From Candidatus Celerinatantimonas neptuna (GTDB lineage Bacteria; Pseudomonadota; Gammaproteobacteria; Enterobacterales; Celerinatantimonadaceae), in assembly GCA_911810475.1 (NCBI GenBank), contig OU461276.1, positions 2,915,501-2,979,500 of the forward strand: a DNA stretch of 64,000 nucleotides, given 5' to 3'. The position numbers were made by a program, and so were the translations under genes. Of the stretch, positions 62,252 to 64,000 are shown in pieces (positions within the stretch are counted from its first letter, which is position 1; each line of letters starts with the position of its first letter). Below the pieces are notes generated by a model. It saw only the letters and a list, made by a program, of their open reading frames with translations. It was not told where the DNA came from and did not search any database.

Positions 62252-62789
62252 GAGCGCCTCCGAGTCGTGGTGGTGTCATCGCAGGTTTTGGGAGTGGATT
62301 GATTAACTTAGGATCAGGGTAGAGTTGAATACAATGATTGGGGCAGATTTCTATGCATTGTTTACAGCCAGTACAGGCATCGGAAATAATGCCATGTAGC
62401 TGACGGGGGGCTCCGACAATGGCATCAAATGGGCATTGTTTTACACATCGCCCACATCCATCACATTGACTAATATCAATACCGGCAACCATGCTTGTGG
62501 TGTCGTCACTTTCATCAGTTGAAATGTCGATCCCCAGTACATTAGCAATCTGTGATGAGAGGGCTGTTCCGGCAAGAGGACATCCATTCGGTTCTAATTG
62601 TCTTGAAACCATGGCTCTGGCTGCTTCAGCGCAACCGGGATAACCGCATTGACCGCACTGACCGTTTGGAAGCATGGATGTGATTATCTCTTCGGCCGGA
62701 TCAACGGCGATGTACCAGCGATGGGCTGCTTTTCCAAGCAGGTAGCCGGTTATGCCGGCTAACAATGGAAAGAAGAATAGATTTAACAT
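62244..62789 (-). CDS. rnfB: Rnf electron transport complex subunit RnfB
   Basis: RnfB is the iron-sulfur subunit thought to pass electrons to ferredoxin or flavodoxin. The 181-residue product has an N-terminal membrane anchor, a cysteine cluster LPNGQCGQCGYPGC (near residue 42), and two 4Fe-4S ferredoxin motifs, CDGCGRCVKQCPFDA and CTGCKQCIEICPNHC. It overlaps rnfC by 8 nt and lies 16 nt after rnfA. Confidence 0.95.
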   Translation of the reverse strand: MLNLFFFPLLAGITGYLLGKAAHRWYIAVDPAEEIITSMLPNGQCGQCGYPGCAEAARAMVSRQLEPNGCPLAGTALSSQIANVLGIDISTDESDDTTSMVAGIDISQCDGCGRCVKQCPFDAIVGAPRQLHGIISDACTGCKQCIEICPNHCIQLYPDPKLINPLPKPAMTPPRLGGAHV

Positions 62790-62805
62790 GGCATCGTTCC
62801 TTATG

Positions 62806-63384
62806 TTAGTGAGCCATTCCTGCGAATCCGCTAAATGCCATGGCTAATGTTCCGGCTGTTACAAATGCGATAGGAGTGCCTGCAAATAACCCGGGAACAT
62901 GGCTGAGCGACAATCGCATTCGCAGGCCGGCAAAGACGACAATTATTAATGTAAAGCCAAGCGCACTGGCGAATCCGTACACCACACTCTGAACAAAGCT
63001 GAGGTGCTGCTGAATAATCAGCAATGCGACACCTAAGACAGCGCAATTCGTGGTGATTAACGGGAGAAATATGCCAAGAACACGATGTAGCACCGGACTT
63101 TGTTTAGCGATATACAGTTCAGTGAGCTGAACCATCGCTGCGATCACCATAATCATGGTGAGTAGGCGTAAATAGCCAAGCCCGAGTGGATCTAGAACGC
63201 CATATTCCAGTATCCAGGTTGCTATCGAACTCATGGTGAGGACGAATGTTGTCGCAAGCCCCATCCCCAGAGCTGAACTGATATCACGACTGACTCCCAT
63301 AAACGGACAGAGCCCGAGAAATCGTGCCAGTACAACGTTATTTACAAAAACATTGGCGATAAATAGCAGCAATAGTGCCTGCAT
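62806..63384 (-). CDS. rnfA: Rnf electron transport complex subunit RnfA
   Basis: RnfA is a six-helix membrane subunit related to RnfE. The 192-residue product shows NVFVNNVVLARFLGLCPFMG and FLPLITTNCAVLGVAL, each with a conserved cysteine. The frame extends to a TTG at 63402. The ATG at 63384 is preferred because AAGGA lies 6 nt before it and the length matches the family. It is the first gene of the rnf operon and is divergent from nifL, with a -24/-12 promoter match upstream. Confidence 0.95.
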   Translation of the reverse strand: MQALLLLFIANVFVNNVVLARFLGLCPFMGVSRDISSALGMGLATTFVLTMSSIATWILEYGVLDPLGLGYLRLLTMIMVIAAMVQLTELYIAKQSPVLHRVLGIFLPLITTNCAVLGVALLIIQQHLSFVQSVVYGFASALGFTLIIVVFAGLRMRLSLSHVPGLFAGTPIAFVTAGTLAMAFSGFAGMAH

Positions 63385-63419
63385 AGTGATTCCTTGTGGC
63401 AATAACTGATGAAGGGATT

Positions 63420-63438
63420 ATTGCGAAACCTATGCCAA
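63420..63438 (-). promoter_or_regulatory. Sigma-54 (-24/-12) promoter candidate for the rnf operon
   Basis: On the minus strand TTGGCATAGGTTTCGCAAT has the invariant GG and GC spaced by 10 nt, with TGGCA matching the -24 box. It lies about 36 nt before the rnfA start, consistent with NifA-dependent expression. Confidence 0.65.
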
Positions 63439-63560
63439 CGATTGTTTGCACATCGAAAGTGCGCCTAAATGGATAATTTGTTGCAAGATGGCGCAGTGTA
63501 ATTGAGGGAAAAAGTCTGAGATTTCACTAATGTCTTAAAAATACTAGGGTCTTTATGGAA

Positions 63561-63574
63561 GGTATACTTTATGC
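63561..63574 (+). promoter_or_regulatory. Sigma-54 (-24/-12) promoter candidate for nifL
   Basis: GG (63561-63562) and GC (63573-63574) are spaced by exactly 10 nt in AAGGTATACTTTATGCAC, about 84 nt before the nifL ATG. The flanking bases match the consensus only partly. A sigma-70 -10 (TATACT, 63563-63568) overlaps it, so the assignment is uncertain. Confidence 0.4.
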
Positions 63575-63620
63575 ACAAATTTATCAATTTCTAACATCCA
63601 ATGATATCGCTCCGACAAAT

Positions 63621-63636
63621 TGTCGGTTTTAATACA
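63621..63636. promoter_or_regulatory. NifA upstream activator-type sequence (TGT-N10-ACA)
   Basis: TGT (63621-63623) and ACA (63634-63636) with exactly 10 nt between them match the NifA site. It is about 185 nt upstream of the rnf -24 element, farther than usual, and close to the nifL start. It may be real or a chance match to a short motif. Confidence 0.35.
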
Positions 63637-63657
63637 GTCTCTTCAGGGAGGAGTCAG

Positions 63658-64000
63658 ATGGCAGAAATCTATCATCCATTTGAGCAGGACAGCCCACTTA
63701 AGCATCAGTTTAGCGAGTTACTCGATACACTTCCCATTGAGTTGTTTTTGCAAGTTGTCGATCAGGCTCCGATTGCAATTTCAATGACAGATCTGAATGC
63801 CAATATCTGTTATGCCAATCAGCGTTTCTCTGAGTTGACCGGGTATTCGTTACCCGCGTTAAAAGGGCAGAATCAAAGGATGCTTTCGTCGTTACAGACG
63901 CCAAGAGCCTGTTATCAGCAGTTGTGGTCAACGATTCAGTCAGGGCAGACCTGGAGTGGCCGACTGGTCAACCGGACTCGAAAAGGGCGGGATTACCTGG
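63658..64000 (+). CDS. nifL: Nitrogen fixation regulatory protein NifL (5' part, runs off the window)
   Basis: NifL is the redox- and nitrogen-responsive anti-activator of NifA. Only the first 114 codons are present. The sequence has the first PAS domain, which binds FAD in known NifL: QVVDQAPIAISMTDLNANIC, YANQRFSELTGYSLPALKGQ, and SSLQTPRACYQQLWSTIQSG. These align well with the start of Klebsiella and Azotobacter NifL. An AGGGAGGAG ribosome-binding site precedes the ATG. The divergent rnf operon supports the assignment; a generic PAS sensor kinase is the main alternative. Confidence 0.85.
   Translation, partial: MAEIYHPFEQDSPLKHQFSELLDTLPIELFLQVVDQAPIAISMTDLNANICYANQRFSELTGYSLPALKGQNQRMLSSLQTPRACYQQLWSTIQSGQTWSGRLVNRTRKGRDYL

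Overview
The window reads as a chromosomal segment of a moderately AT-rich gammaproteobacterium able to fix nitrogen. Most genes are conserved housekeeping genes in the usual gammaproteobacterial order. Three features narrow the lineage: a canonical Smc upstream of zipA-ligA (rather than MukB), a GltX of the Pseudomonas-like [10 protein letters not shown] type, and a NifF flavodoxin plus an Rnf operon next to a divergent nifL. A diazotroph near Vibrionales/Alteromonadales, such as Celerinatantimonas, would fit. That is inference from gene content and recalled family sequences, not a database result.

Layout. (1) 1-15140: rlmE-ftsH, folP-glmM-secG, tRNA-Leu(GAG), initiator tRNA-Met, then rimP-nusA-infB-rbfA-truB-rpsO-pnp, a translation, transcription and RNA-decay block with hairpins between its segments. 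(2) 15220-23531: an L,D-transpeptidase convergent with lpp, its likely substrate; a polytopic membrane protein; the PTS genes ptsH-ptsI-crr; cysK and cysZ, all on the minus strand from crr onward. (3) 23610-31620: smc-zipA-ligA, then a DUF2878 / chalcone-isomerase-like pair. (4) 31651-42947: four tandem tRNA-Val(UAC) genes (minus), gltX, rlmN-pilW-rodZ-ispG-hisS-yfgM-bamB-der. (5) 42948-48967: an accessory islet where E. coli has almost direct der-xseA adjacency. It holds an IS982-family element inside a GDSL-esterase pseudogene, IS3 and REP-type (RAYT) transposase remnants, a GNAT gene, and a large LuxR regulator fused to an alpha/beta-hydrolase domain that lacks its catalytic serine. (6) 49135-53776: xseA (minus), guaB-guaA (plus). 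(7) 54128-57506: a second unusual LuxR regulator with a SnoaL-like N-terminus, a small orphan gene, IS3 debris and a Yip1-family membrane protein. (8) 57581-64000: nifF, rnfH, rnfE, rnfG, rnfD, rnfC, rnfB, rnfA (minus), and the divergent 5' end of nifL, with -24/-12 (sigma-54) promoter matches in the intergenic region.

How the parts work together. The Rnf complex probably drives low-potential electrons to ferredoxin or to the NifF flavodoxin for nitrogenase, under NifL/NifA and sigma-54 control. The window ends inside nifL, so nifA and the structural genes lie beyond it if present. A short inverted-repeat element, not one I recognise, recurs in several intergenic regions (about 30.2, 30.3, 38.0, 55.5, 57.4 and 58.1 kb), including the gap directly upstream of nifF. 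This repeat family and the two regulators with enzyme-derived sensor domains are the least conventional content. No CRISPR array, prophage or obvious defence system was seen.
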